Below are positions 43,574-55,034 of a DNA stretch of 64,000 nucleotides, in pieces (positions within the stretch are counted from its first letter, which is position 1; every line of letters begins with the position of its first letter). This DNA is from Zizania palustris (lineage: Eukaryota > Streptophyta > Magnoliopsida > Poales > Poaceae). The notes beneath the pieces were generated by a model. It saw only the letters and a list, made by a program, of their open reading frames with translations. It had not been told where the DNA came from and searched no databases. The position numbers and the translations under genes were made by a program. The stretch covers positions 83,942,162 to 84,006,161 of the forward strand of contig JAAALK010000079.1 in assembly GCA_019279435.1 (NCBI GenBank), in the 5' to 3' direction.

Positions 43574-44240
43574 ATCACCTTATTTAGATCTCTGAAATCA
43601 ACACAAATTTTGAGCTTCCACTTTTCTTCCATACTAGTACTATGTTCGACACCCATTTTGCATATCGGCACGGTTTTATGAATCCTGCATCGTACAACCT
43701 TGTTACCACGGCCTTGATATCTGGGTATATCTCCACTTTGAATCACTGAGGTGACTTCTTGAATGGCTGATATCCCTTTTTATTGGCAAACGATGTTCTA
43801 GGATCGATCGGCTTAAACTCAGCATCTCATGATACTCCCATGCAAAACAATCCTGATATCCCATAGCAACGTGATTAGTTCACGCTTTATCTCATCTAGA
43901 AGTTGAGCACTTATGAAGGTTGGCCTCGGCGTGTTACCAGGTTCGATGTCTACTTCTTGAAGTTCATCTGCCGCGGTGAAACCTTAGACGAGTTTACCTT
44001 TCGTTTCGTTGATGTCTTCTCCATAAGGTGAACTTGGGCTATTTACTATGGGTTAGTCCAACCCCGCCATTTGTTACTCCCATAGTGTTACTGTTTTGAG
44101 TCTCGTCTAACCGACGGGCGAAGTCTGGTGTCCCACCAGGCGTGCTGAAAAATGTGTTCGTGCGTTTTTTGTCACACTTTGACACATGTGTGGCTTGAGA
44201 GATCTGCTTAACTCTAGTGCAGGTCCTACGTTCTTAAAAA
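43574..44240 (-). pseudogene. Element E2 RT start, primer binding region and LTR scrap
   Basis: 43746-43574 reads KWKLKICVDFRDLNKV, the RT fingers/palm opening that continues at 31914. 43747-44000 is the segment before RT, with NTPRPTFISAQLLDEIKREL readable in broken frames. 44130-44152 reads, on the minus strand, TTTTTCAGCACGCCTGGTGG, the conserved text that follows the 5' LTR in many grass Gypsy elements. A short LTR scrap starting TGTGTTCG lies beyond it and does not match the E1 LTR. Confidence 0.7.
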
Positions 44241-44304
44241 TAAGGGATTCAAGCTGATGGGTACAAGCCGATGGACATGTTATCTAGCACGCTTTATTTA
44301 TTTC
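44241..44304 (+). other. Element D 3' internal scrap
   Basis: Sixty-odd bases before the D 3' LTR. They contain gtacaagccgatggacatgt, which is repeated 51 bp later inside the LTR (44262 and 44313). The aagggattcaagctgatggg text may be the polypurine region. Confidence 0.4.
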
Positions 44305-45523
44305 TGTTGGAGTACAAGCCGATGGACATGTGTATATGCCATTAAAAGATGGGCCTTTTGCACTTGGCTTCTCAAAAGCCCACCTTGGCCTACACTCACT
44401 TGGAACCAAGGGTTTCGTTGTTTTCTTGAGAACTCACGTGGATCCCTTGTCTATAGTGGTGGCAGCACCACTGGCTGCCCGATTTCTGTGGCACACACGT
44501 TGCGTGTGCTCGGGAGGCATGGTAGAGGGGTAGCTGTTGACTTGATCCAAGGTGCACATTCTCTTTTGTATATATACATGAAATTACAGTAGTCTGAGAG
44601 GGAAGAAATCGGATTTTTTTGGTTCTTGAGCACCTTTCGATCTCGATTGACTATGATATTCTTGAGCACCAAAAACGTCAGCATCCTCTCTAGTCATATG
44701 ATTGTGCTATTGACTTTATATCTATGGCTAAGAGGATATTGGGTCTCTATCTTCATCAACCTTGGATTAGTTTTGGATCCTCTCTCAGGAGCGACCATCT
44801 ACTTCTTGGGATTGTGTCAAGGTGTGACCCCTCAACATGATCAGTGGCATCGTATCTCCATCAACCTCATCGGTATACCTTGGCACAAATGTGGTGAATA
44901 GGTTTTCTAAGACATCATCATCGACGTGATTTGCCTTGTGACACTGACAGCCAGTTGGTGTAGAATGAGTAATATGTTGTTGGTTGTTGGTTATATCTGC
45001 AAAGTGCTATACTGTTTATTGAGAAGTATTCAGTATTGGGAGTCTTTGCAAATCCTACTCAATGAAGAATCAGTCTTTTATGAGGATGTGTGACAACTAT
45101 ACATTAGGCTTAGAGATCTAAACAGTAATCTTATATTGTGTACTTGATTAGTTATTTACTGCTGAAATAATCATCGTTGTTTATTAACTTTTGTCTCCTC
45201 TATTGATGGTAATTACAAGCTGATAGTGTTCTGAAAAATCTCATTACTAGTGCAGTATATTACTCAATAACTTGTTCATGCTTACATCTGTAAGCTGCTA
45301 AGATTAAATTAGTTGGATTCTTAGTGACCTAGTGTATCTTGTCACACATCTAGTGAATTAATATAGGCTGTGAATGCATTTCTGAGAGCAATCTTTCTTA
45401 AATTTAGCTTGAGCTATGTTGCTAGTTAAGTTTTCTGTTTCTCATATATATGTGTTGTGTTTTAGTATTTAAATCTAGAATAAAACTGCTCATTGGACTG
45501 CTTATTTCGCTCCACTTACAACA
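44305..45523 (+). repeat. Element D 3' LTR
   Basis: Starts TGTTGGAGTAC and ends ccacttacaaca, the same end as 26323. It is longer than the 5' copy because of insertions such as the one around 44925-45110. Confidence 0.78.
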
Positions 45524-45547
45524 GTTAGATCATAGCAATACTAAAGG

Positions 45548-45591
<44 letters not shown>

Positions 45592-45633
45592 ATATGTATA
45601 TATATGTATATGTATGTATATATATATATATGC
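45548..45633. repeat. AT/TG microsatellite
   Basis: About 28 bp of (TA)n, then (TG)n, then mixed TATG and TA repeats. Confidence 0.95.
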
Positions 45634-45723
45634 TATACTGTTAGTCTGCTACTAAAATCTAGAATAATTGTATGTTAGGATGTATGCATAGCGTCGTCTC
45701 ATCACTTGCCTAAATCTACTAGG

Positions 45724-45952
45724 CAGTGGCAGATCCAAGGATGCAAAGCAAGCGCACACCCCCTACCATCCAGAGTCCTGTATATGTCTTTATAAATCCT
45801 TGTATAATTTTAATATTTTTATTATGGTTATGATTTTATATTTAATATTCATTTAAAATAGTAAATAATTTATATGCATATATATACATATTATTTGTGG
45901 CTGACATATGTTTAGTCAGCCCCTCCTAAATATTTTTAGAGATCCGCCACTG
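45724..45952. mobile_element. Small hAT-like MITE
   Basis: Ends CAGTGGCAGATCC and, at the other side, GGATCCGCCACTG-type (gagatccgccactg), giving 12-13 bp inverted termini starting CAGTGGC. The inside is AT-rich. The flanks ctactagg and ttcctaga agree at only five of eight bases, so the duplication is weak. Confidence 0.55.
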
Positions 45953-45960
45953 TTCCTAGA

Positions 45961-46555
45961 CAACTAGAGGGCAGTAAGTTGCCACGCCTCGGCTTACAGC
46001 ATTAAAAACATTGATATATATGGCTTCTACAAATACAACAAGCAGAGAAATGGTTTGGTGCCCACTTTTGACTATACTGACGATACAAAATGCAATGCAT
46101 AAAACTCACTGGACTAACATATAAACACAACAAAAGGCATGTCTTAAGTAAACGTCAGCACGGAAATAGGCAGGACTGATACTGACTGAAACTTACTGTT
46201 CAGAAGAGTGTAAACAATAAAACATTTGAGACCTATAGCTTAAAATAAATAAAGTTCCCCGATAGATTTCCTGATTGTAAAATAACATAGTTTTCTTCCC
46301 TTATTACTATCCTTAAAGCCTCGGAGAAATGGAGGCCTCTCCGCGCTCCGGCTCCTGTGGGCCTTTCAGCGAGCGACAGGTGGACTCCTGATCGAGCTGC
46401 CATTTTTGCGAAAAGGACCCCATGTTTATCTTTAATCGCGTCAAGGTCCAGCACCGTACGGTTTGCTCTCATGCTCTTTTTGCGTCTGCGTCCTTGCTTC
46501 CTGGTAAATTATAAGCGAAGGAGTGAAAATTCGAGAAATAGGAGTGCGTTCTAAA
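45961..46555. other. Intergenic, nothing firm
   Basis: No gene recognised. 46320-46450 is GC-richer and contains the run aggaccccatgtttatcttta followed by atcgcgtcaaggtccagcac, which resembles a dispersed grass element I recall only vaguely. Confidence 0.35.
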
Positions 46556-47260
46556 TGTGAGAAATGCGGGGGCTTTTGTGAAAATGTGCAGGCCGCTGGG
46601 AGTCCCAGCTCTCGCGAGCCCGTCCCCATCCCCATTCGGCCACTCCCTTCCCCATCCCCCTAACCCTAGCCGCCGCTCCATCTCCTCTTCGCCGCTACAA
46701 CCACGCTCCTGCACGTGGCCGCGGGCGTCGCTCCTCCTCTGCCGCACCTCGGGCCTCCTCGTCGCACGCGACGCGTCGCTCGACACCCCGCTCCACCTCT
46801 CAGCCCGCCATCCCCTACCAGCTCCGGCACCGCTGCCCCCACCACAGATCTAGCACCACCCCCACCCCAAATCTGGTGTCGCTTGGCCTCCCTTCTTCTA
46901 GCTCCGGCACCGCCATCCCCTACCACAGCTTCGGTGTCACCGCCCCCACAACAGATCTAGCGCCACCCCACCCCAAATCTGGTGTGCTGTTCCTTCCGCA
47001 CGGTGCCAATCCACCCCATGCCAGCCTGCTTCGCCCTGCCCGATGCGAGAGCCTTTGCATCAACAGTAAAGAAAGGTAAGACATGTCTTACCCCAGAGTG
47101 CTTGGATGCTCGCTGCCGCCCTATCGCCATGGTCGTCTTCCGCCGCTGCTCTACAGTGAGGTTAACAACAACGAGCACAAGTGAGAACCGGTTCTTGCAT
47201 AGCTTGATCTGCATTTATGTGATGCTTGTCCTGCTGGTTATCTGACTAGAACACTTCCTG
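46556..47260 (+). other. GC-rich island, possible 5' exon of a transcript
   Basis: A block rich in C, with ccctaaccctagccgccgct (common at starts of grass transcripts), Pro/Ser-coding text on the + strand, and a textbook splice donor AAAG|GTAAG at 47075/47076. 46805-46880 is repeated, imperfectly, at 46911-46985 (ccgccatcccctaccac, cagatctagc, ccccaaatctggtgt). No protein family is recognised. It could be a gene remnant, a gene fragment carried by a transposon, or a non-coding RNA. Confidence 0.3.
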
Positions 47261-50260
47261 CAGATTTATGCTGAAGTATAGGAGCAAAGTGCAAACACAA
47301 TTATTCCCATACTTGCAGCACATTGATGTGCAATTTTCTATGAAATTGTCAGCACCGGACTTAACCAGATGGGTTGTAATGAATTAACACTAACTACGCT
47401 CCAAAACTATATTGATTGACTAAATAAGTACAAATTATTGGCATGAAATAGCTTATAGCTCAGACAGAGCACAAGGAGCAGGAGAAGCCAGGAGGCTTCT
47501 AAGCCTCCCTGTCATGTTTGTACTGTTGTGGCCTACTGGCCTGTGATGGTGGCAAGGTATAATCTTGAAAAGGGTAGGCACAATGTGTTGCTGCAGAAAA
47601 GGGGGAACAGGTTCTTGCCTGTAATGACCATAATAATGTGCTTTTTCAGTGTTGTATATCTAATTATCTATGTGTATTATCGGTTTATAAGACTGGGGAT
47701 TAGTATTAGATAAACAAAGGACAGTGACAGTTTATCAAGTATTATTGCTAGCTTTTGTCAATAAGAAACTGAAAGAAATTGGGGGGTGGGAGGATCCTAT
47801 ACTGCAACAGGGACTACGAATTCACATTGTCCGTATTGAGAAAATTCCATATATACTTTCAGTGATTTCTGTATATATCATTAAAATCTTATTATTATCA
47901 TATATGACACTGCTTCTATTTTATTATTGAGTCATATATGAGAGTTGCACGCCCGGCTACAGGTAAGAGATTACTCATCTTCTAATTGCTGCTTGTCTTA
48001 GGTGTGGTCGCCAGCCAACGCAGTTCAAGACTGCTGCTGGAATAGTGAAACGACTATAAAGTTAGCTTTGATCGATAGTGGAGATGTGATTATTGACCAT
48101 TTGTGTGATGGAGAGGTGTCGATGACCTATATGCAGCCACATGCATGTTCATATTATCCAATCATATATGGTAAGAATTCGAGGTCCCTTAACTGTTGGA
48201 TCACCTCATCTGTAATGGTCTAGGAAATCATGCAATGGTACATCACAGTCTCATAGTGTAATATACGCTGGGATATTATATCGTCAGTCTTTCAGTGAAA
48301 AAGAAACAATTGTTTGATGTCTGGTCGAGACTATGTACTCTCAAGTCATGCACTGCACAAATTAAATGTAATTCCATGACATGAACCTTGTAGATTGTAT
48401 TGTTAGATTTTACATTGCATTATGTATTGCACGAAATAACTCTTTATACATGCTGATGCATTCATATCTACACATTCTGTCGTTGGTATTTCAGTGAAAA
48501 TGAATCAATTGTCTGGTGTTTGGTCAATACTAGGTACTCTAAAATCATGCACGACACAGATTGAATACAATTCCATGACATTGAACCTTATAGATTGTAT
48601 TTTTAGATGTTACATTGGGTGCAACGCAGTAAAGTATTATGAGGTTTGTTTGCATTTAATTTTGGTGCAAAAAATGTAATTTTGTTTTATGTATATCAAT
48701 GTGTGCATGGGATGCAATACACTGTATTATTCTTAGTCAGGATTCAATTTTGGTGCAGGGAATATTATTATTTTCTGAGCCAGCAAGTTATGTACCAATC
48801 TCTATGGAATTTGCTTGTATAGATTACATTTCATGAAAGAACTAGGTTGTTTGGGCTGTGCACATGGAAATATTACTCTGATAGTTTGATGTCTCTGTGG
48901 TTTAGAGAGTAGAATGTATTGTTCTATATATGCTATCAACCTTAAGCATTAGAATGTGATTTATGTTCAAGTTTCATTATGCGTGTTACTCATTTCTAAA
49001 GTCTGTTTTGGACCTTATAAGTGCTCCTTATTCTACATCACTTTACCTAGATCATAATCGTCTTGTGCACTTTTTAACTTGGTTTGTCAAGAACTTTTAG
49101 ACTGTCTGCAAAATTTTATTTTTATTTGTTATTTCATGTGCTGTTTGTAAAATAAGCTGAAGTCATACTGCATACTATGAATGAATATATGATATATTAT
49201 ATTTTTTCTTTGCCATAACGATTACATCAACTTGACATGTTAAAATTATTCATTTTTTTGCTAATTTTGTTATTCACTCTTTTCAGGTAGTTACAACTTC
49301 TGTAGATGCTTATAGGTAGTCTCAAGCTGGTGTTTTAGTCTTTTTATATAGATGTAATCTTTATGCTAATTGCGGACTTGACGATTTTAAGATTTATATG
49401 GTAGTTTTCTCTTGGTGATGAATCAATTACTGAAGTAATACCCATGGATTTGCTTGAGACTAGATTGATACTCATTTGTACATAATTTTGACTGAACCGT
49501 AACAAATAGAATGTTCTAACTCCCATTATTTTATTTGGTCTTACATGATTATTTTGTACCCAGGGATTGTTTGTATATATATAGCTCATGTGCAACCAGG
49601 ACCTTGAACATTTGCTAGATTACCTAACTTCTGCCATCAAGGATTCTACTATTTGTGTTCACTATTGATAAGGGATGAATTCTATCATTCTTATACTATA
49701 CTAACACTTAGAGAAATTCATATGTTTATTTGATATCTTATGGATAAGTTTCATGCGGGCATATATGTTTAAAGAATGTACACAAATATATCTACACTGA
49801 TTGACGTTATTTTTCTATAAGTTTCTTTTTATCTTATAAAGGGTTTTCATTTTCTTAATGTGTTATTTATTCAGTCTCCGTCTTTTTTGTCTATACTTAT
49901 AGATGGAGCGCACAACGTGCGCCTCATGTCTAGTAATCTTAACAGCTCAGTGAATTCAACCGTAAGCTTGGAAAATTTACTGGTTCTAGGGAAGTAACAT
50001 AAAGAGCAATAAATTGGCTAATCAGATAATGCTGATTAAGATTTGAGCATTTTTGTGCCACTTTTTACGTCATGAGCTCTAAATACTGAGATAACTGCTG
50101 CATATAGTGACATTAAAAAAGTGTTCCTGTGTTTTCGTTCTTTGCTACTAGGTGTCAACAACTTATAAAACTGATTTATAATATTTACTTGTCCTTTGCA
50201 TGTAACACTGCTATTAAACGTTACTTATGTCGATTCATAACTATTTGGGTTTGTAAGATT
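47261..50260. other. 3 kb without a recognisable gene
   Basis: AT-rich DNA with only short frames. A local duplication is listed separately. A CAG/GT-rich stretch at 47480-47620 and a word tcttaggtgtggtcgccag near 48000 could be splice-like, but nothing ties them to a protein. Confidence 0.5.
48293..48617. repeat. Local tandem duplication (about 125 bp, 201-bp offset)
   Basis: 48293-48417 (gtgaaaaagaaacaattg ... tagattttacattg) is repeated with about 15-20% difference at 48494-48617. Confidence 0.8.
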
Positions 50261-50261
50261 T

Positions 50262-50595
50262 GGGTGTTTGGACAAAGGGACTAAATTTTAGCCCATATCA
50301 CATCGGATGTTTGGATATCAATTCGAAGAACTAAACATGAACTAATTATAAAAATAATTATAGAATCGAAGAATAATTTACGAGACGAATTTATTAAACC
50401 TAATTAATCCATGATTAGCAAATGTTTACTGTAGCGTCACATTGTCAAATCATAGCGTAATTAGATTATTAGATTCGTCTTAAAATAATCTACCAATTAT
50501 AAATGAATTTTGTAAATAATCTATACTTAATACTTTAAAATAATATATAAATATTCAATGTGACTGAGACTATTTAGCCCCAAATCCAAACACGC
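50262..50595. mobile_element. MITE of a common grass family, copy 1
   Basis: Starts GGGTGTTTGGAC and ends CCAAACACGC. It shares the inner blocks gagacgaat, tgtttactgtagcgtcacattg and catcggatgttt with the MITE at 54095-54438, in the opposite orientation. The duplication is unclear, so the ends are approximate. This copy is the older of the two. Confidence 0.8.
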
Positions 50596-50604
50596 AGAAT
50601 TGCT

Positions 50605-50692
50605 TGTGACATATGGGGACCACCACAATCACTGACAGTGGCATTTAGGCAATTTTTGAAAACTATAATGGCATGTGAGTAATTTTCCCCAA
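50605..50692. repeat. Dispersed repeat, copy 1 (with 57773-57862)
   Basis: Text gtgacatatggggacc, then cactgacagtggcattt and ataatggcatgt recurs at 57773-57862 in the same orientation. Confidence 0.75.
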
Positions 50693-50705
50693 AAACAACC
50701 ACCAC

Positions 50706-52948
50706 TAGGGATGGATATGGATGTGAGAATATCTGAATTATTCGTATTCGTATTCGAATTACTGTAAATATGGATATCCGTATTCGTATCCGAATTAAAT
50801 ATGGATGACATTCGGAAATATCCGAATTTGTTTTACAAATGTGGATATGTAAACGGATATCCGAATTATGCTGAATGTGGATATGAAAATGGATACATCC
50901 GTATTCGTTTTAGGATTTCACACAGATTAAACTTCGACTCAAGATAATATATTATCACTATATTAATGGTTTATTTATTATTTATATAATTATGGAATAC
51001 TTAAGTTAGTGAATATTAATAAGTTATGATTTAAAATAAATTGATGGTTAAATATTTGTTTGAACTTTAATTTTTTTATAATCAAAATACAACATATCTC
51101 ATTTCATATATTTTTTTGTATTTTTTAGATGCATTTGCTATTTTTAACTCATTAATTGTGTTTCTAGGATTTAAATTGAAATATGTGAAATTTGAAATGC
51201 AAGTACCTAAAATAATGCACTAAAATTTATAGAAAAATTTCATTCACTATTTTGTGTCCATTTTTAGTTCTTATCCATGAAATTTAAAGAAATATTAAAA
51301 AATTATGTTACGACACTTCATCGGTAATGTGGAGCTTAAGGGTTTTTAATTATAAAAAAATCAAATGAAGTCTGAAAAATACGAGACTTATCACAGTGTT
51401 ATAATATTATACGTAGATACCATGATAAAAGTTTGAAAATGTTTCGAGAAATTTATCATATAGAATGTTAAGAAATCTGAGATTTTCTTGAGAGGAAATA
51501 GAGTTTTGAGAAGGAATAGGTTATGATTTAAAGTAAATTTATGGTTAAATATTTGTTTGAACTTGAAATTTTTATATAATCAAAATACAACATATCTCAT
51601 ACCATATAAATGTTTTGTATTTTTCTAGATCCATTTGCTATTTTTAACTCGTTAATTGTGTTTCTAGTATTTAAATTGGAATATGTGAAATTTGAACTGC
51701 AAGTACATAAAATAATGCACTAAAATTTATCAAAAAATCACATTCACTATTTTGTATTCATTTTTAGTTCTTATCCACTAAATTTAAAGAAATGTTAAAA
51801 AAAATATGTTACGACACTTCATCGGTAACGTGGAGTTTAAGGGTTTTTAATTATAAAAAATCAAATAAAGTCTGAAAAATACGAGACTTATCACAGTGTT
51901 ATAATATTATACTTATATACCATGATAAAAGTTTTAAAAATGTTTATAGAAATTTATCATAAAGAATGTTAAGAAATCTGAGATTCTCTTGAGAGGAAAT
52001 AGAGTTTTGAGAAGGAATAGTCTATGGTTTAAAGTAAATTGTTGGTTAAATATTTGTTTGAACTTGAATTTTTTTATATAATCAAATACAACATATCTCA
52101 TACCTAAATTTTATGTATTTTTCTAGATCCATTTGTTGTTTTTAACTCATTAATTGTGTTTCTAGTATTTAAATTGGAATATGTGAAATTTGAACTGCAA
52201 GTACCTAAAATAATGCACTAAAATTTATCGAAAAATCACATTCACTATTTTGTGTCCATTTTTAGTTCTTAACCACTAAATTTAAAGAAATGTTAGAAAA
52301 TGTATGTTACGACACTTAATCGGTAACGTAGAGCTTAAGGGTTTTTTAATTATAAAAAAATCAAATAAAGTCTGAAAAATACGAGACTTGTCACAGTGTT
52401 ATAATATTATACGTAGATACCATGATAAAATTTTTAAAATGTTTTGAGAAATTTATCATATAGGATGTTAATAAATTTTTGAAAATGTTTAATTTTTAAA
52501 AATAATAAAATTCAGCCAATTCTTTCCAAATGCCGCCTATTTTTTCTGCATTGGCGCGCATGGACTCAATTTTTGTGTTCTTGTTGGTTGAAATGTATGA
52601 TGAATTTTAGTTCAAAAATGTAGTTCTTATTGGTTGTTGTGTATGATGAATTTTATATAGTATTGTTTAAAAAATTAGTTTGTGCATGGTTTATTGTGTA
52701 TCATTGTTTCTTATTAATTATTATTCTAATTTGGTATATTGAACCATTTGGACTTTTGGAAAATTTTTGAAACAACGAACATTTGGAGTTAAACCGAGTA
52801 AACATCCGAATACATATTCGTATTCGAAACATCCGTTTTGTATTCGTATTCGAGAACATTCGAATCCGTATTCGTATTCGAATTAAAATGTGGTAGATAG
52901 TGCTATCCGAATTCGTTTCCATCAGTATCCGATCCGAATCCATCCCTA
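50706..52948. mobile_element. Non-autonomous hAT-type element with 8-bp target duplication
   Basis: The termini TAGGGATGGATAT and ...ATCCATCCCTA are inverted repeats resembling the Ac/Ds type (TAGGGATG start). The 8-bp flanks are ACCACCAC (50698-50705) and ACCACGAC (52949-52956), seven of eight matching. Subterminal regions (50735-50920 and 52805-52940) are packed with TATTCG, ATCCG and TTCGAATT words, as expected for transposase binding in hAT elements. The interior is AT-rich with no transposase frame, so it would depend on a transposase supplied elsewhere. Confidence 0.85.
51023..52478. repeat. Three tandem 500-bp units inside the hAT element
   Basis: Units start near 51023, 51520 and 52020 (gttatgatttaaa, gttatgatttaaag, gtctatggtttaaag). 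Each contains caacatatctcat, gtttctag, atttaaattg, acgacactt and tgaaaaatacgagactt. Identity is high, above 85% by eye. No frame is conserved. Confidence 0.9.
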
Positions 52949-52956
52949 ACCACGAC

Positions 52957-53392
52957 AGCGCCCTTCCTCTTGGCCACCAAATGACATACTCTAACGGGTA
53001 CTACCTGACGTCGAGATTTGACTAAGATCCACATGTCAGCAATCCAAGGAACTGTCCAACCTTGCGAGGTGACGGTGGCAACGCGTTTCCTCTGCTAGCT
53101 TCTTCCATAACCCTCCCCACAGAGATATATTAATGCCCTAATGGAATTTGCTATTCAAACTATGGTGTGTTTACCCTTTACGCAACAGTTGCTACATATC
53201 GACTTCCAATATCGCTCATAGAAGAATCTATAAAAAAAATTGAAATAAGCTTTGAGCCATGCCATAAAAACAGGAAATGCTTAGTTGTGTTACACAATAT
53301 GTATAGAAGTCCAAATGTCCAAGTATATCCAACTCTTCTTTTAGGCAAAATAAATTAATAAAAATGTCATTATGAATTAGTCGTAGCATATA
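52957..53392. other. Intergenic, nothing recognised
   Basis: About 430 bp with short frames only. Confidence 0.5.
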
Positions 53393-53412
53393 AGAGCATC
53401 TCCAAAAATTTC

Positions 53413-53760
53413 TCTATTTTTGACTCTTTATTTGTCCATTTAGCCAACTCTTCAAAAAGATTCCTCTCCAAATTTGAATTGTACTCCAACAAACTCTCTA
53501 AACAATTTATTCTCTCTTTTAAAATCTTGAAATATTTTCAAAAAATTGATTTCTTTCTCTTTTTTTATTTTTTTCTTTTCTTCCTTCTCTTTCTTTTCTC
53601 TTTTCTCTATTTTTGACTCTCTATTTGTCCATTTAGCCAACTCTTCAAAAAATTTCTTCTCCAAATTTGAATTGTACTCCAACAGACTCTCTATTCTCAA
53701 CTCTCTAACCAATTTATTCTCTCTTTTAAAATCTTGAAATATTTTCAAAAAAATGATTTT
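53413..53760. repeat. Tandem duplication, 194-bp offset
   Basis: ctatttttgactct, gtccatttagccaactcttc, aatttgaattgtactcc and cttgaaatattttcaaaa occur in order in both units. Confidence 0.88.
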
Positions 53761-54094
53761 ATTTTTATAAAAATATCAGTTATAAAACTTTAAAATTTGC
53801 AAATTTTATATTTTTTTATAATTTACTTTTATTTCTTTTTCTCCTTTTTATTTTTATTTTTTTTCATTTCTTCCTTCTCTTTTTTTCTCTTTTCTCCTTT
53901 TTTTCTCTGTTTTGTGCCCTATTTTTTTTTCTTTTCTACCTTCTTTTTTTCTTTTTTCTCCTTTTTTTTCTCTCTGTTTTCTGCCCGAGGGCACTGAGAT
54001 GCATTGGCTTGTGTCCTACAAGCAGTAGGCCCACGGTTAGCCATCCATTTTTCCATTTTGGCCAGGACAGCATTTTGGCTAGGCAGATGGCTTA

Positions 54095-54438
54095 GGGGGT
54101 GTTTGGATACAGGGGCTAAATTTTAGCCCCTGTCACATCCAATGTTTAGATACTATTTTGGAGTATTAAATATAAACTATTTACAAAACCCATTCATAAT
54201 CGGTGGATTATTCACGAGACGAATCTAATGAGCCTAATTACGCCATGATTTGACAATGTGACGCTACAGTAAACATTTGCTAATTATGGATTAATTATGC
54301 TTAAAAAAATTGTCTCACGAATTATCCTCCGATTCTGTAATTATTTTTCTAATTAGTTCACGTTTAGTCCTTCAAATTGATGTCCAAACATCCGATGTGA
54401 CACGGGCTAAAATTTAGCTCCTGGATCCAAACACCCCC
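54095..54438. mobile_element. MITE (PIF/Harbinger-type duplication TTA), copy 2
   Basis: Starts GGGGGTGTTTGGATAC and ends ATCCAAACACCCCC, with TTA on both sides (54092-54094 and 54439-54441). The 3-bp TTA duplication is that of PIF/Harbinger elements. The inverted termini extend inward (caggggctaaattttagc on the left; the right end gives gctaaaatttagctcctgg), about 30 bp with mismatches. Confidence 0.85.
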
Positions 54439-54525
54439 TTAGTCACTCAAATAGGAGCTCTGTTTTTTATTAAATTTGCCAAAATTTAATTTGGAGGCAT
54501 TTAACTATTCTTTTGGAGATGCTCT

Positions 54526-55034
54526 AATAAGATAAAACTTACTAAATTAAGTAGCGGCTTATACAATATTACAATCTGGTCTTCAAGGACTGCGTGATGC
54601 AGTTCGCTATGGTAAGAAAATGTGTCTGGCAGAAAAAATCCCAAAGCAAATATCACATAGTAATCCTTTTCTCATTGCATTCCTTCCCTAATCCGTATAT
54701 TGAAACTTTCTAGTTGCAGCAATCGATTATGCAATTAAACGTTCAACTAAGCAAAAGAAAGTATCGAACCAATCTGACTATGATCAAGACAAGAAATCTA
54801 ACAACCGATTTGCAATCAACCAAACCATGCACGGATCAACACTAGGTGTTTGTATATCATTACAGGTGGGAGTTGGATGATGGCTATGCTGAGCGAACTA
54901 ACGAACATGAACTAGCATTTACAGAACAAATGCTAATTGAGCTACTGCCAATGGCGTCGCCGGAGGAGACATAACGGCGCCGAGACCGATACAGAGAAGA
55001 AGAGGTATCAGCGAGGTAGCGTTGGCAGGGAGGT
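54526..55034 (-). other. 3' flank of the H1 gene
   Basis: About 500 bp with no gene. The part next to 55035 is the H1 3' untranslated region. AT-rich stretches with AATAAA-like words on the minus strand are present, but I could not single out a polyadenylation site. Confidence 0.5.

Larger units (their letters stand above)
30209..44240 (-). mobile_element. Element E2: second Gypsy/Tat remnant, interrupted by F
   Basis: A minus-strand Tat-like element. From high to low: primer binding region at 44130-44152, RT start (about 43990-43574), then element F, then RT rest, RNase H, extra RNase H and the first part of integrase (31914-30209). Gag and protease are missing between the primer site and RT. 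The rest of integrase and the 3' LTR are replaced by E1. Confidence 0.72.
25263..45523 (+). mobile_element. Element D: Copia element reduced to LTRs and gag, host of a nested insertion
   Basis: Two direct LTR-like repeats on the + strand (25263-26323 and 44305-45523) bracket a gag start, followed by the nested Gypsy remnant E (from 26921). The flanks GTTAC (25258-25262) and GTTAG (45524-45528) agree at four of five bases, which supports the boundaries. No protease, integrase, RT or RNase H of D is present, so its pol region was lost or it was a non-autonomous element when E inserted. Confidence 0.75.
53393..54525. mobile_element. MITE-like element with AGAGCATCTCCAAAA termini, host of another MITE
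   Basis: The ends are AGAGCATCTCCAAAA and TTTTGGAGATGCTCT, a perfect 15-bp inverted pair of a type often seen at grass MITE ends. The inside has a 147-bp tandem duplication (53413-53560 and 53607-53760), a pyrimidine tract (53820-53985), and a second MITE (54095-54438). No clear target duplication. Confidence 0.65.

Noticed and set aside
46666..46926. Gly/Arg-rich minus-strand frame in the GC-rich island
   Set aside because: Composition artefact of the C-rich + strand; overlaps the imperfect 75-bp repeat.
53797..53997. Phe/Ser-rich frame
   Set aside because: Simple translation of a pyrimidine tract.
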